Positions 1 to 5,432 of a stretch of 5,432 nucleotides of DNA are shown here, piece after piece. This DNA comes from an uncultured Oscillospiraceae bacterium (GTDB taxonomy: Bacteria > Bacillota > Clostridia > Oscillospirales > Oscillospiraceae): contig CAADSF010000087.1 in NCBI GenBank assembly GCA_900751035.1, positions 1 through 5,432 on the forward strand. Direction: 5' to 3'. A model generated the notes under the pieces. It saw only the letters and a list, made by a program, of their open reading frames with translations. It was not told the DNA's origin and did not search any database. A program made the translations under genes and the position numbers. The stretch's first letter is position 1, and each line of letters opens with the position of its first letter.

Positions 1-37
1 CAAAAAATCAAGCAATTTCAAGGCTTTGCGGCGAGTC

Positions 38-1678
38 TTAGTACATGCCGCCCATGCCGCCGCCCTGGGCTGCGGCTGCCATGGCAGCGTCGGCCTTGGG
101 ATCGGGCTTGTCGGCGACCAGAGATTCGGTCGTCAGGACGCAGGAGGCGATGGACGCGGCGTTCTCCAGAGCGGTGCGCGTGACCTTGGTCGGGTCGACG
201 ATGCCGGACGGGATCATGTCGCAGTAGGTCTCGGTGTAGGCGTTGTAGCCATAGCCGACCTTGCGGCTGGAGCGGATCTTGTCGTAGACGATGGAGCCGT
301 CGACGCCGGCGTTCTCGGCAATCTGGCGGATCGGGGCCTGCAGCGCTCTTGCGATGATCTGTGCGCCGGTCTTCTCGTCGCCGGACAGCTTTGCAACCAG
401 CTTCTCAACAGCCGGGATCGCGTTGACGTAGGCAGTGCCGCCGCCGGCCACGATGCCCTCTTCGACGGCTGCGCGGGTCGCGTTCAGCGCGTCCTCGACG
501 CGGAGCTTCTGCTCCTTCATGGCGACCTCGGTCTGTGCGCCGACCTTGATGACGGCTACGCCGCCGGACAGCTTGGCAAGACGCTCCTGCAGCTTTTCCT
601 TGTCGTAATCGGACGTGGTAACGGAAATGGTGTTCTTGATCTCGGCGATACGGGCCTTGATCTCGTTGGCGTCGCCTGCGCCGTCGACGATGACGGTGTT
701 GTCCTTGGTGACCTTGATCTGACGGGCCGTGCCGAGATCGGTGATCTGCGTGTCGGGCAGGTTCATGTTGAGCTCGGAGGAGACATACGTGCCGCCCGTC
801 AGGATGGCGATGTCCTTGAGCATTTCCTTGCGGCGGTCGCCGAAGCCGGGGGCCTTGACGCACACGCAGGTGAAGTTGCCGCGCAGACGGTTGACCAGCA
901 GGGTAGCCAGTGCGTCGCCCTCGACGTCCTCTGCGATGATGACGAGCTTCTTGCCGGTCTTGACGATCTGCTCAAGCAGCGGCAGGATCTCCTGGATGGA
1001 GGAGATCTTCTTGTCGGTGATCAGGATATACGGATCATCGATGACGGCTTCCATCTTGTCGGTGTCGGTGACCATGTAGGGGGAGATATAGCCGCGGTCG
1101 AACTGCATACCTTCGACGACCTCAAGACCGGTTTCAGCGGTCTTGGATTCTTCGATGGTGATAACGCCGGACGCGCCGACCTTATCCATGGCTTCCGCGA
1201 TCAGCTTGCCGACAGACTCGTCGCTGGAGGAGACAGCGCCGACTCTTGCGATGTCGTCGGAGCCCTTGATGGTTTCGGAGTTTGCCTTGATGGTGTCGAT
1301 GGCGGCTGCGACAGCCTTTTCCATGCCCTTGCGCATGACCATCGGGTTTGCGCCTGCGGAGACGTTCTTCAGACCCTCGTGGACGATGGCCTGTGCCAGC
1401 AGGGTGGCGGTGGTGGTGCCGTCGCCGGCGATGTCGTTGGTCTTGGTTGCAACCTCGCGGACGAGCTGCGCACCCATGTTCTCGAATGCGTCCTCAAGCT
1501 CCACGTCCTTTGCGATGGTCACGCCGTCGTTGGTGATCAGCGGAGAGCCGAACTTCTTGCCGAGCACGACGTTGCGGCCCTTCGGGCCGAGGGTTACCTT
1601 AACAGTATTGGCGAGCTGGTCAATGCCGGACAGCAGGGCCTTGCGGGCCTCTTCGCCATAAACGATCTGTTTTGCCAT
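38..1678 (-). CDS. groEL: Chaperonin GroEL (Hsp60), complete
   Basis: This encodes a 546-residue 60 kDa chaperonin, close to the usual length (about 540-550). In this family it forms the double-ring ATP-driven folding chamber of the cytoplasm, capped by GroES. The sequence shows the nucleotide-binding segment TLGPKGRNV (29-37), NDGVT with Asp51, GDGTTTAT (85-92) with Asp86, VEDAL with the catalytic-type Asp396, and the Cpn60 signature AAVEEGIVAGGG (403-414). The tail is the normal Gly/Met-rich GGGMGGMY. Apical-domain sequence such as KAPGFGDRRKEMLKDIAILTGG-like text (275-296) is intact. Start choice is firm: MAKQIVYGEEAR is the family N-terminus, and AGGAAG (1687-1692) sits 8 nt upstream. It follows groES after a 30 nt gap with no terminator, so the two are co-transcribed and under the CIRCE/HrcA control seen upstream of groES. 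Four cysteines (271, 273, 486, 513) are present; no catalytic residue is missing. Identification is essentially certain. Confidence 0.99.
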   Translation of the reverse strand: MAKQIVYGEEARKALLSGIDQLANTVKVTLGPKGRNVVLGKKFGSPLITNDGVTIAKDVELEDAFENMGAQLVREVATKTNDIAGDGTTTATLLAQAIVHEGLKNVSAGANPMVMRKGMEKAVAAAIDTIKANSETIKGSDDIARVGAVSSSDESVGKLIAEAMDKVGASGVITIEESKTAETGLEVVEGMQFDRGYISPYMVTDTDKMEAVIDDPYILITDKKISSIQEILPLLEQIVKTGKKLVIIAEDVEGDALATLLVNRLRGNFTCVCVKAPGFGDRRKEMLKDIAILTGGTYVSSELNMNLPDTQITDLGTARQIKVTKDNTVIVDGAGDANEIKARIAEIKNTISVTTSDYDKEKLQERLAKLSGGVAVIKVGAQTEVAMKEQKLRVEDALNATRAAVEEGIVAGGGTAYVNAIPAVEKLVAKLSGDEKTGAQIIARALQAPIRQIAENAGVDGSIVYDKIRSSRKVGYGYNAYTETYCDMIPSGIVDPTKVTRTALENAASIASCVLTTESLVADKPDPKADAAMAAAAQGGGMGGMY

Positions 1679-1708
1679 AAGAATTGCTTCCTTTCAATCA
1701 AACACGAA

Positions 1709-1981
1709 TTATTCTACTACTGCCAGAATGTCGGCCATCTTGACGATGACGTAATCCTCGCCGTCGAGCTTGAGCTCCTGGCCTGCGTACTTGCCGGTCA
1801 CGACCTTGTCGCCGGGTTTGACGGTGACCTTGACGTCGTCGGTGCCGGGGCCGGCCGAGATGACTTCCGCAATCACGGATTTTTCTTTATTGGCGGTGGA
1901 GAGGATGATGCCGGATGCGGTCTTTTCCTCAGCTTCCATGTGCTTGAGCAGAACGTTGTCTGCCAACGGGGTCAGCTTCAT
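1709..1981 (-). CDS. groES: Co-chaperonin GroES (Hsp10), complete
   Basis: This encodes a 90-residue Hsp10, slightly shorter than the usual 94-97. In the family seven copies form the lid that closes the GroEL chamber. Visible landmarks are the N-terminal strand KLTPLADNVLLK (2-13), the mobile loop EEKTASGIILSTANKEK (18-34) whose SGIIL contacts GroEL, and the C-terminal half KPGDKVVTGKYAGQELKLDG followed by DYVIVKMADILAVVE, which is characteristic of GroES. Most homologues have Arg in PLxDRV where this protein has Asn9. The ATG at 1981 is preceded by GGAGGT (1990-1995) with an 8 nt gap, so the start is well supported. It is the first gene of the groES-groEL operon and has a roughly 80 nt leader that begins at a CIRCE operator, which predicts repression by HrcA and induction by heat or misfolded protein. 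Confidence 0.98.
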   Translation of the reverse strand: MKLTPLADNVLLKHMEAEEKTASGIILSTANKEKSVIAEVISAGPGTDDVKVTVKPGDKVVTGKYAGQELKLDGEDYVIVKMADILAVVE

Positions 1982-2005
1982 AACAAATTACCTCCAGTAT
2001 CCAGT

Positions 2006-2022
2006 CGCTGCTTGGCGCAGCG
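2006..2022 (-). other. Hairpin in the groES mRNA leader
   Basis: On the minus strand CGCTGC and GCAGCG form a perfect 6 bp GC-rich stem around a 5 nt loop (GCCAA). It lies between the CIRCE operator and the groES ribosome binding site, 10 nt upstream of GGAGGT. It has no U-tract after it, so it is not an intrinsic terminator. A role in mRNA stability or translation is only a guess. Confidence 0.5.
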
Positions 2023-2037
2023 CATTTTACGAGTTTT

Positions 2038-2064
2038 TTAGCACTCAGTCGTTCTGACTGCTAA
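2038..2064 (-). promoter_or_regulatory. CIRCE operator (HrcA binding site)
   Basis: The plus strand reads TTAGCACTC, nine bases, then GACTGCTAA. The CIRCE consensus is TTAGCACTC-N9-GAGTGCTAA, so 17 of 18 arm positions match; the only change is G to C at 2058. It sits directly upstream of the groES leader and begins about 7 nt after the -10 hexamer, where the transcription start is expected. HrcA binding here is established for this element in many bacteria and represses groESL until heat shock titrates GroEL. The hrcA gene itself is not in this window. Confidence 0.95.
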
Positions 2065-2071
2065 CACCTAT

Positions 2072-2099
2072 ATCATAATCAGATGCGCCGAAAAGTCAA
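2072..2099 (-). promoter_or_regulatory. groES-groEL promoter, sigma-A type
   Basis: On the minus strand a -35 box TTGACT (2099-2094) and a -10 box TATGAT (2077-2072) are separated by 16 nt; each matches the consensus at 5 of 6 positions. The predicted start falls at about 2065, at the edge of the CIRCE operator, which is the standard arrangement for HrcA-controlled groESL. The -35 box includes the TGA stop codon (2098-2096) of the lipid kinase gene upstream, so promoter and coding sequence overlap. Confidence 0.85.
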
Positions 2100-3049
2100 G
2101 GGGTAATTTCGGCAAATTTATGACCAGACTGTGAATTTTTCGCGCGGTAGGTCAGACCCCTCGGATAGAAGAAGCGCACGGCCTGCGGCACGACCTCGAT
2201 CTTCGCGTCGGTCGTGTAGACGGCCTCGCCGTCGACGTTGACGACAGACTTCTTCGCGCATTCAATGCGGAGCGATCTGCACGGGCGGCGCCGGATGAGC
2301 GTCGGATGATCCTGATAGCGGCCCTTTTGATAATCGCCAACGACCGTAGCGACCTGCAACAGATTGACCTTTTCGACCACCAGCACATCCAGAATCCCGT
2401 CGTCCGGCTCCGAGTCCGTAACAGGATTGAAGCTTCCGCCGTACCACCGGCCGTTGCAGACGCAGATCATGGTCTTCCGTCCGGAAAACACCTCGCCGGA
2501 ATCGAGCGTAACGGTGTAATCCGCCGTCAGGCCGTGCAGCATATTCGAGAAAATGGACAGGATGTACGCGCCCTTGCCGCTCACAAGCGGCAGGCGCTTG
2601 AAGCGGGCGATATCCGTGCCGACCCGCGCGTCAAAGCCGATGGACAGCACGTTCAGCGCGTAGGAATCGTTGCAGCGGATGAGGTCGAACCGCGCCTCCT
2701 CTGCGTCCAGCAGACGCTCGACGGAGGTAAAGGCGGCGGGATCGTCAAAAATTTTGATTGAGTCGTTGCCGGAGCCGCCGGGGAAATGCGTCACGGCGGC
2801 GTTTTCATATCCGGCGACGCCGTTGACTACCTCGTTGAGCGTCCCGTCGCCGCCGCAGGCGTACAGCCGGACCTCCTCGCCGGACTGCGCCGCCTGCCGC
2901 GCCAGCGTCCGGCATTCGCCGGGCGCATTGGAGACAAGCAATTCATAGCTTAACCCGCGCGGCGCGAACGCCGCGTCGATCATTTCCCGGTATTCCGCCG
3001 TCCGGTCTGACTTCCCGGCTGCGGGATTGACGATAAAAATATGCTTCAT
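2096..3049 (-). CDS. Diacylglycerol/lipid kinase family protein (YegS/BmrU-like)
   Basis: This encodes a 317-residue soluble lipid kinase of the DAGK catalytic-domain family, of normal length (about 290-320). Family members transfer phosphate from ATP to diacylglycerol or related lipids at the inner face of the membrane; in Gram-positives DgkB recycles diacylglycerol to phosphatidic acid. Visible motifs in order are FIVNPAAGK (5-13), the nucleotide-binding ACGGDGTLNEVVNG (64-77), FPGGSGND (89-96) in place of the common GTGND, NVLSIGFDARVG (133-144), the CNGRWYGG segment (198-205) followed by PDDGILDVLVV (215-225), and NVDGEAV (271-277) carrying the family DGE. No signal peptide or membrane segment is evident. 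The ATG at 3049 is preceded by AGGAGA (3060-3065) with a 10 nt gap. It lies 46 nt downstream of the methylase gene with no terminator between them, so they probably share a transcript. The exact substrate (diacylglycerol, undecaprenol-like or sphingoid lipid) cannot be read from sequence. Confidence 0.92.
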   Translation of the reverse strand: MKHIFIVNPAAGKSDRTAEYREMIDAAFAPRGLSYELLVSNAPGECRTLARQAAQSGEEVRLYACGGDGTLNEVVNGVAGYENAAVTHFPGGSGNDSIKIFDDPAAFTSVERLLDAEEARFDLIRCNDSYALNVLSIGFDARVGTDIARFKRLPLVSGKGAYILSIFSNMLHGLTADYTVTLDSGEVFSGRKTMICVCNGRWYGGSFNPVTDSEPDDGILDVLVVEKVNLLQVATVVGDYQKGRYQDHPTLIRRRPCRSLRIECAKKSVVNVDGEAVYTTDAKIEVVPQAVRFFYPRGLTYRAKNSQSGHKFAEITP

Positions 3050-3095
3050 AACGGAACCTTCTCCTGTTCTGTTCGTCTATTTATGCAAGAGGCGC

Positions 3096-4208
3096 TCAAT
3101 AGTACATGTACACATTGCACTGCAGCCGTCCGTTGTAGAGCTTGCGCTTCTTAACAGCCTGTCCGCCGTAGTAATGCTCGAACTCCGGTTCGGAGGAGAT
3201 GATGTATTTTTTCCAGCCGTCGGCGTATTTGAGATGCCGCCCGAACGCGCTGTAGAGCCGCTGGGCGCTGCGCTGCTCAAGCATACGCTCGCCGTAGGGC
3301 GGGTTGCAGACGATGAGGCCCCTGTCCGCGGGCAGGCTCAGCTTCGTCGCGTCCGCCTCGCGGAACTCGATCAGCTTGCCGACGCCCGCCTTGCGTGCGT
3401 TCTGCTGCGCGATCTCCAGCGAGGCCGGGTCAATGTCGGAGCCGAGAATGTGATACTCGCCCCGGTACTCGCGGTCGAGCGCCTCGGTTCTGGCCTGCTG
3501 CCAGACCGTTTCCGGGACGCAGGCCCACTTCTGCGCCATGAACGACCGGTTCAGCCCCGGCGCACGGTTCAGTGCGATCATGGCCGCCTCGATGCAGATC
3601 GTGCCGGAGCCGCAGAACGGGTCCCAGAAGAAGTCCCGACCGCGATAGCGCGCGAGATTGACCATGGCGGCAGCCATCGTCTCGTGCAGCGGCGCGAGAT
3701 TGGCCTCGCGGCGGTAGCCGCGCTTGTGCAGGCTTACGCCGGACGTGTCCAGAAACAGCTCCACGTGGTCCTTCATGATGGAAAAGCGCAGCTGATACGT
3801 TTCGCCCGTCTCCGGCAGCCAGCCAAGGCCGTATTTTTCGCCCAGGCGCGTGACGGCGGCCTTCTTGACGATGGCCTGACAGTCCGGAACGGAGTGCAGC
3901 TGGCTGTTTAAGCTGTAGCCCTTGACGGGGAACGCGCCGTCTTTCGGGATGAAGCGCTCCAGCGGCACGGCCCTGACGCCCTGAAACAGGTCTTCAAAGC
4001 TGTGCGCGTCAAACTCGGCCAGCAGAATCATCACACGCTCGCCCATGCGGCAGCAGAGGTTGGCCTTTGCCATGGCGGCGAAATCGCCCTCAAAAAAAAC
4101 GCGCCGGTCCTCGACCCGGACGTTTTGCAAATCCAGCCGCCGCAGCTCGTCGCCGACCAGACCCTCCAGCCCAAACAGGCACGGCACGCAGAAAGTCATC
4201 GTATCCAT
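3096..4208 (-). CDS. THUMP-domain class I RNA methyltransferase (RlmL/YpsC family)
   Basis: With the start at 4208 this is a 370-residue SAM-dependent RNA methylase, close to the roughly 380 residues of Bacillus YpsC-type proteins. It has a ferredoxin-like/THUMP RNA-binding region (about 1-155) beginning TFCVPCLFGLEGLVGDEL, the family segment HKRGYRREANLAPLHETMAA (161-180), SAM motif I DPFCGSGTICIEAA (196-209), the acidic loop GSDIDPASLEIAQQNARKAG (256-275), DATKL (286-290) and the catalytic NPPYGERM (302-309). NPPY is typical of amino-group (N2-guanine) methylases; E. coli RlmL makes m2G2445 in 23S rRNA, so an equivalent target is inferred, not shown. Another in-frame ATG lies at 4226, but the predicted transcription start (about 4235) would leave that codon almost no leader and place its possible SD outside the mRNA, whereas 4208 has GGAGAG 6 nt upstream and matches the family N-terminus. 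The lipid kinase gene follows after 46 nt. Confidence 0.93.
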   Translation of the reverse strand: MDTMTFCVPCLFGLEGLVGDELRRLDLQNVRVEDRRVFFEGDFAAMAKANLCCRMGERVMILLAEFDAHSFEDLFQGVRAVPLERFIPKDGAFPVKGYSLNSQLHSVPDCQAIVKKAAVTRLGEKYGLGWLPETGETYQLRFSIMKDHVELFLDTSGVSLHKRGYRREANLAPLHETMAAAMVNLARYRGRDFFWDPFCGSGTICIEAAMIALNRAPGLNRSFMAQKWACVPETVWQQARTEALDREYRGEYHILGSDIDPASLEIAQQNARKAGVGKLIEFREADATKLSLPADRGLIVCNPPYGERMLEQRSAQRLYSAFGRHLKYADGWKKYIISSEPEFEHYYGGQAVKKRKLYNGRLQCNVYMYY

Positions 4209-4214
4209 AGTTTT

Positions 4215-4220
4215 CTCTCC
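4215..4220 (-). promoter_or_regulatory. Ribosome binding site deciding the methylase start
   Basis: The minus strand reads GGAGAG six nt before the ATG at 4208. The competing ATG at 4226 has AGAGGGA (4234-4240), but this overlaps the predicted transcription start and would not be present on the mRNA. The downstream start is therefore preferred. Confidence 0.6.
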
Positions 4221-4241
4221 AAGCATTCTATAGTCCCTCTA

Positions 4242-4270
4242 AGTATACGGAATCCCGGCGCAAATAGCAA
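4242..4270 (-). promoter_or_regulatory. Promoter of the methylase-lipid kinase operon
   Basis: On the minus strand TTGCTA (4270-4265, 4 of 6 to TTGACA) and TATACT (4247-4242, 5 of 6 to TATAAT) are separated by exactly 17 nt. The predicted start is near 4235, giving a leader of about 27 nt to the ATG at 4208. This is a sigma-A type promoter read from sequence only. Confidence 0.65.
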
Positions 4271-4325
4271 ACCCTATCTGTTACGATTTTGTAAAATGTG
4301 AGGAAAAACTTTATATTTATTTAAA

Positions 4326-4354
4326 GTGACAAGCGTCCGGAAATACGGTATACT
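4326..4354 (+). promoter_or_regulatory. Promoter of the nfeD-SPFH operon
   Basis: GTGACA (4326-4331, 5 of 6 to TTGACA) and TATACT (4349-4354, 5 of 6) are separated by 17 nt. An A/T-rich stretch (about 4286-4325) lies directly upstream and could act as an UP element. The predicted start near 4361 gives a leader of about 36 nt containing AGGAGG (4383-4388), 8 nt before the nfeD ATG. Confidence 0.75.
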
Positions 4355-4396
4355 GGAAACAGAAGCAAGCATTCAAAGAAAGAGGAGGAGATTCCC

Positions 4397-4849
4397 ATGT
4401 CTCAGACAGTGATTGGATGGCTGATTGCCATCGTCGTCTTTGTCGTGGCAGAGGCCGCGACGGTCGCGCTGGTGTCCGTCTGGTTCATCGGCGGCGCAGT
4501 GTGTGCGCTGGTCGCAGCAATTCTCGGCGCGGGGCTCGGCGTGCAGCTGGCGGTGTTTCTCGTTGTGTCGGCGGCGCTGCTGGCGTTCGCGTGTCCGGCA
4601 GCCCGGAAGAAGTGGGCCAGAAAGCCGGAACGCATGAACGCAGACCGCCTTGTCGGCGAAACGGCCATGGTCACAGAGACCATCGACGCCTGCGCCGACA
4701 CCGGCGCCGTAAAGATCAACGGCGTTCTCTGGACGGCGAAATGCACGACGGGAGAACGCGTCGAGGCAGGCCGCCACGTGACCATCGAGCGCGTCGAGGG
4801 CGCGAAGCTCTACGTCAAACCCGCAGAATGTCCCTGTACAAAAGCATAA
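4397..4849 (+). CDS. NfeD-like membrane protein with OB-fold domain (short form)
   Basis: This encodes a 150-residue short NfeD-family protein. The first 67 residues hold about three hydrophobic membrane segments (roughly 5-27, 30-46 and 48-67), followed by a basic stretch RKKWARKPER (70-79) expected on the cytoplasmic side. Residues about 83-143 form the NfeD C-terminal OB-fold: DRLVGETAMVTETID, then GAVKINGVLWTAK (103-115), ERVEAGRHVTIERVEG and LYVKP, which matches the family pattern of a GxTGxV strand, a G.V..G..W.A strand and a V..V.G..L.V end. There is no serine-protease (ClpP-like) domain, so this is the short form. NfeD proteins typically partner SPFH/stomatin proteins, and one follows here after 43 nt with no terminator. 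AGGAGG lies 8 nt before the ATG. The biochemical function of short NfeD proteins is poorly defined; a role as SPFH partner in membrane organisation or stress is inferred. Confidence 0.88.
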   Translation: MSQTVIGWLIAIVVFVVAEAATVALVSVWFIGGAVCALVAAILGAGLGVQLAVFLVVSAALLAFACPAARKKWARKPERMNADRLVGETAMVTETIDACADTGAVKINGVLWTAKCTTGERVEAGRHVTIERVEGAKLYVKPAECPCTKA

Positions 4850-4892
4850 ACAACAATAAAAGAGCTGAAAAACCGAAGGAGGAACAAGTTTT

Positions 4893-5432
4893 ATGGAATG
4901 GATTCCCATTGTCGTGATCGCCGTTCTGGCGCTCATCATCGTCATCAGCAACATCCATATCGTCCAGCAGTCCCGCGCCTACGTCATCGAGCGCCTCGGC
5001 GCGTTCAGCAAGGTCTGGCAGGTCGGCATGCACGTCAAGGTCCCGTTCATTGAGCGCGTGGCCAAGAAGGTCAGCCTCAAGGAGCAGGTGCTCGACTATC
5101 CGCCGCAGCCCGTCATTACCAAGGATAACGTTACCATGCAGATCGACACCGTCGTCTATTACCAGATCACCGACCCGAAGCTCTACACCTACGGCGTCGA
5201 GCGGCCCATGATGGCCATGGAGACGCTCACGGCCACGACGCTCCGCAACATCATCGGCGACCTTGAGCTTGACCAGACGCTCACGTCCCGCGACGTGATC
5301 AACACCAAAATGCGCGCCATTCTCGACGAGGCCACCGATCCCTGGGGCATCAAGGTCAACCGCGTGGAGCTCAAGAACATTCTCCCGCCGCAGGACATCC
5401 AGAACTCCATGGAAAAGCAGATGAAGGCCGAG
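4893..5432 (+). CDS. SPFH/stomatin-family protein, QmcA/paraslipin-like (3' end outside window)
   Basis: The reading frame opens at ATG 4893 (MEWIPIVVIAVLALIIVISN) and stays open to the last base, giving 180 residues; family members are about 300, so roughly the last 120 are missing. AAGGAGG (4876-4882) lies 10 nt upstream. Residues 4-24 are a single N-terminal membrane anchor, followed by the SPFH/Band 7 domain: IVQQSRAYVIERLGAF (23-38), GMHVKVPFIERV (45-56), EQVLDYPPQPVITKDNVTMQ (64-83), VVYYQITDP (87-95), LRNIIGDLELDQTLTSRDVI (117-136) and DPWGIKVNRVELKNILPP (149-166). The end QMKAE is where QmcA-type proteins enter their Ala/Glu-rich coiled-coil tail. Such proteins oligomerise on the membrane into microdomain scaffolds and often bind NfeD proteins or FtsH-type proteases. 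It is the second gene of the nfeD operon. QmcA/YbbK is the closest match I recognise; true flotillin is less likely. Confidence 0.93.
   Translation, partial: MEWIPIVVIAVLALIIVISNIHIVQQSRAYVIERLGAFSKVWQVGMHVKVPFIERVAKKVSLKEQVLDYPPQPVITKDNVTMQIDTVVYYQITDPKLYTYGVERPMMAMETLTATTLRNIIGDLELDQTLTSRDVINTKMRAILDEATDPWGIKVNRVELKNILPPQDIQNSMEKQMKAE

Noticed and set aside
1..30. Possible intrinsic terminator after groEL: on the minus strand AAGC, a 9 nt loop, GCTT, then a run of six T.
   Set aside because: The stem is only 4 bp and the region is cut by the window edge, so a real terminator may lie further out; not supportable as a feature.
26..2041. A 671-codon open frame on the plus strand running antisense through both groEL and groES.
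   Set aside because: Its codons are in exact register with the reverse complements of the groEL and groES codons, so it stays open merely because those genes lack TTA, CTA and TCA codons over this span. Its translation is a low-complexity Gly/Val/Asp/Leu-rich string with no recognisable domain.
3027..3911. A 294-codon plus-strand frame opposite the methylase gene.
   Set aside because: It is again in exact antisense register with a clearly real gene and exists because of codon bias; no family resemblance.
4209..4396. Possible small RNA or riboswitch in the divergent intergenic region.
   Set aside because: The space is largely accounted for by two promoters and short leaders, and I see no substantial stem-loop or conserved aptamer-like structure.
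4373..4954. A 193-codon minus-strand frame opposite nfeD.
   Set aside because: In antisense register with nfeD, covers its promoter-proximal leader and SD and the start of the SPFH gene, and has a composition unlike a real protein. The plus-strand NfeD domain match is decisive.
1..5432. Search for a mobile element, CRISPR array, toxin-antitoxin or defence system.
   Set aside because: No direct repeat arrays, transposase or integrase motifs, terminal inverted repeats or unexplained coding regions were seen; every gene belongs to a known housekeeping family.

Overview
The window looks like chromosomal DNA from a GC-rich member of the Firmicutes (Bacillota), most likely a gut-type Clostridia such as the Oscillospiraceae/Ruminococcaceae. 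This is inferred from four things: a CIRCE-controlled groES-groEL operon, Gram-positive style GGAGG ribosome binding sites, a GroEL of Clostridia type ending in GGGMGGMY, and stand-alone YpsC-like rRNA methylase and YegS/BmrU-like lipid kinase genes. The genus cannot be fixed without a database search.

Layout. Four genes run on the minus strand in the order rRNA methylase (4208-3096), lipid kinase (3049-2096), groES (1981-1709), groEL (1678-38). Two run on the plus strand: a short NfeD-like membrane protein (4397-4849) and an SPFH/stomatin-family (QmcA-like) protein that starts at 4893 and leaves the window at 5432 without a stop. The two groups diverge from a roughly 190 bp intergenic region (4209-4396) that carries back-to-back sigma-A type promoters, both with the -10 hexamer TATACT.

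The methylase and kinase appear to form one operon starting at the 4242-4270 promoter. groES-groEL has its own sigma-A type promoter (2072-2099). The -35 box of that promoter contains the kinase stop codon, and a CIRCE operator (2038-2064) for the heat-shock repressor HrcA lies at the expected transcription start. No terminator is visible between the kinase gene and groES, so low-level read-through into the chaperonin operon is possible.

Functionally these are housekeeping genes: protein folding (GroES/GroEL), 23S rRNA modification (methylase), lipid phosphorylation (kinase) and a membrane-organising NfeD-SPFH pair. I see no mobile element, CRISPR array, tRNA, rRNA or evidence of a new defence or biosynthetic system. 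The points worth a second look are regulatory: a CIRCE with a compensating dyad, a promoter nested in a stop codon, a leader hairpin before groES, a start site corrected from promoter position, and a near-symmetric divergent promoter pair.
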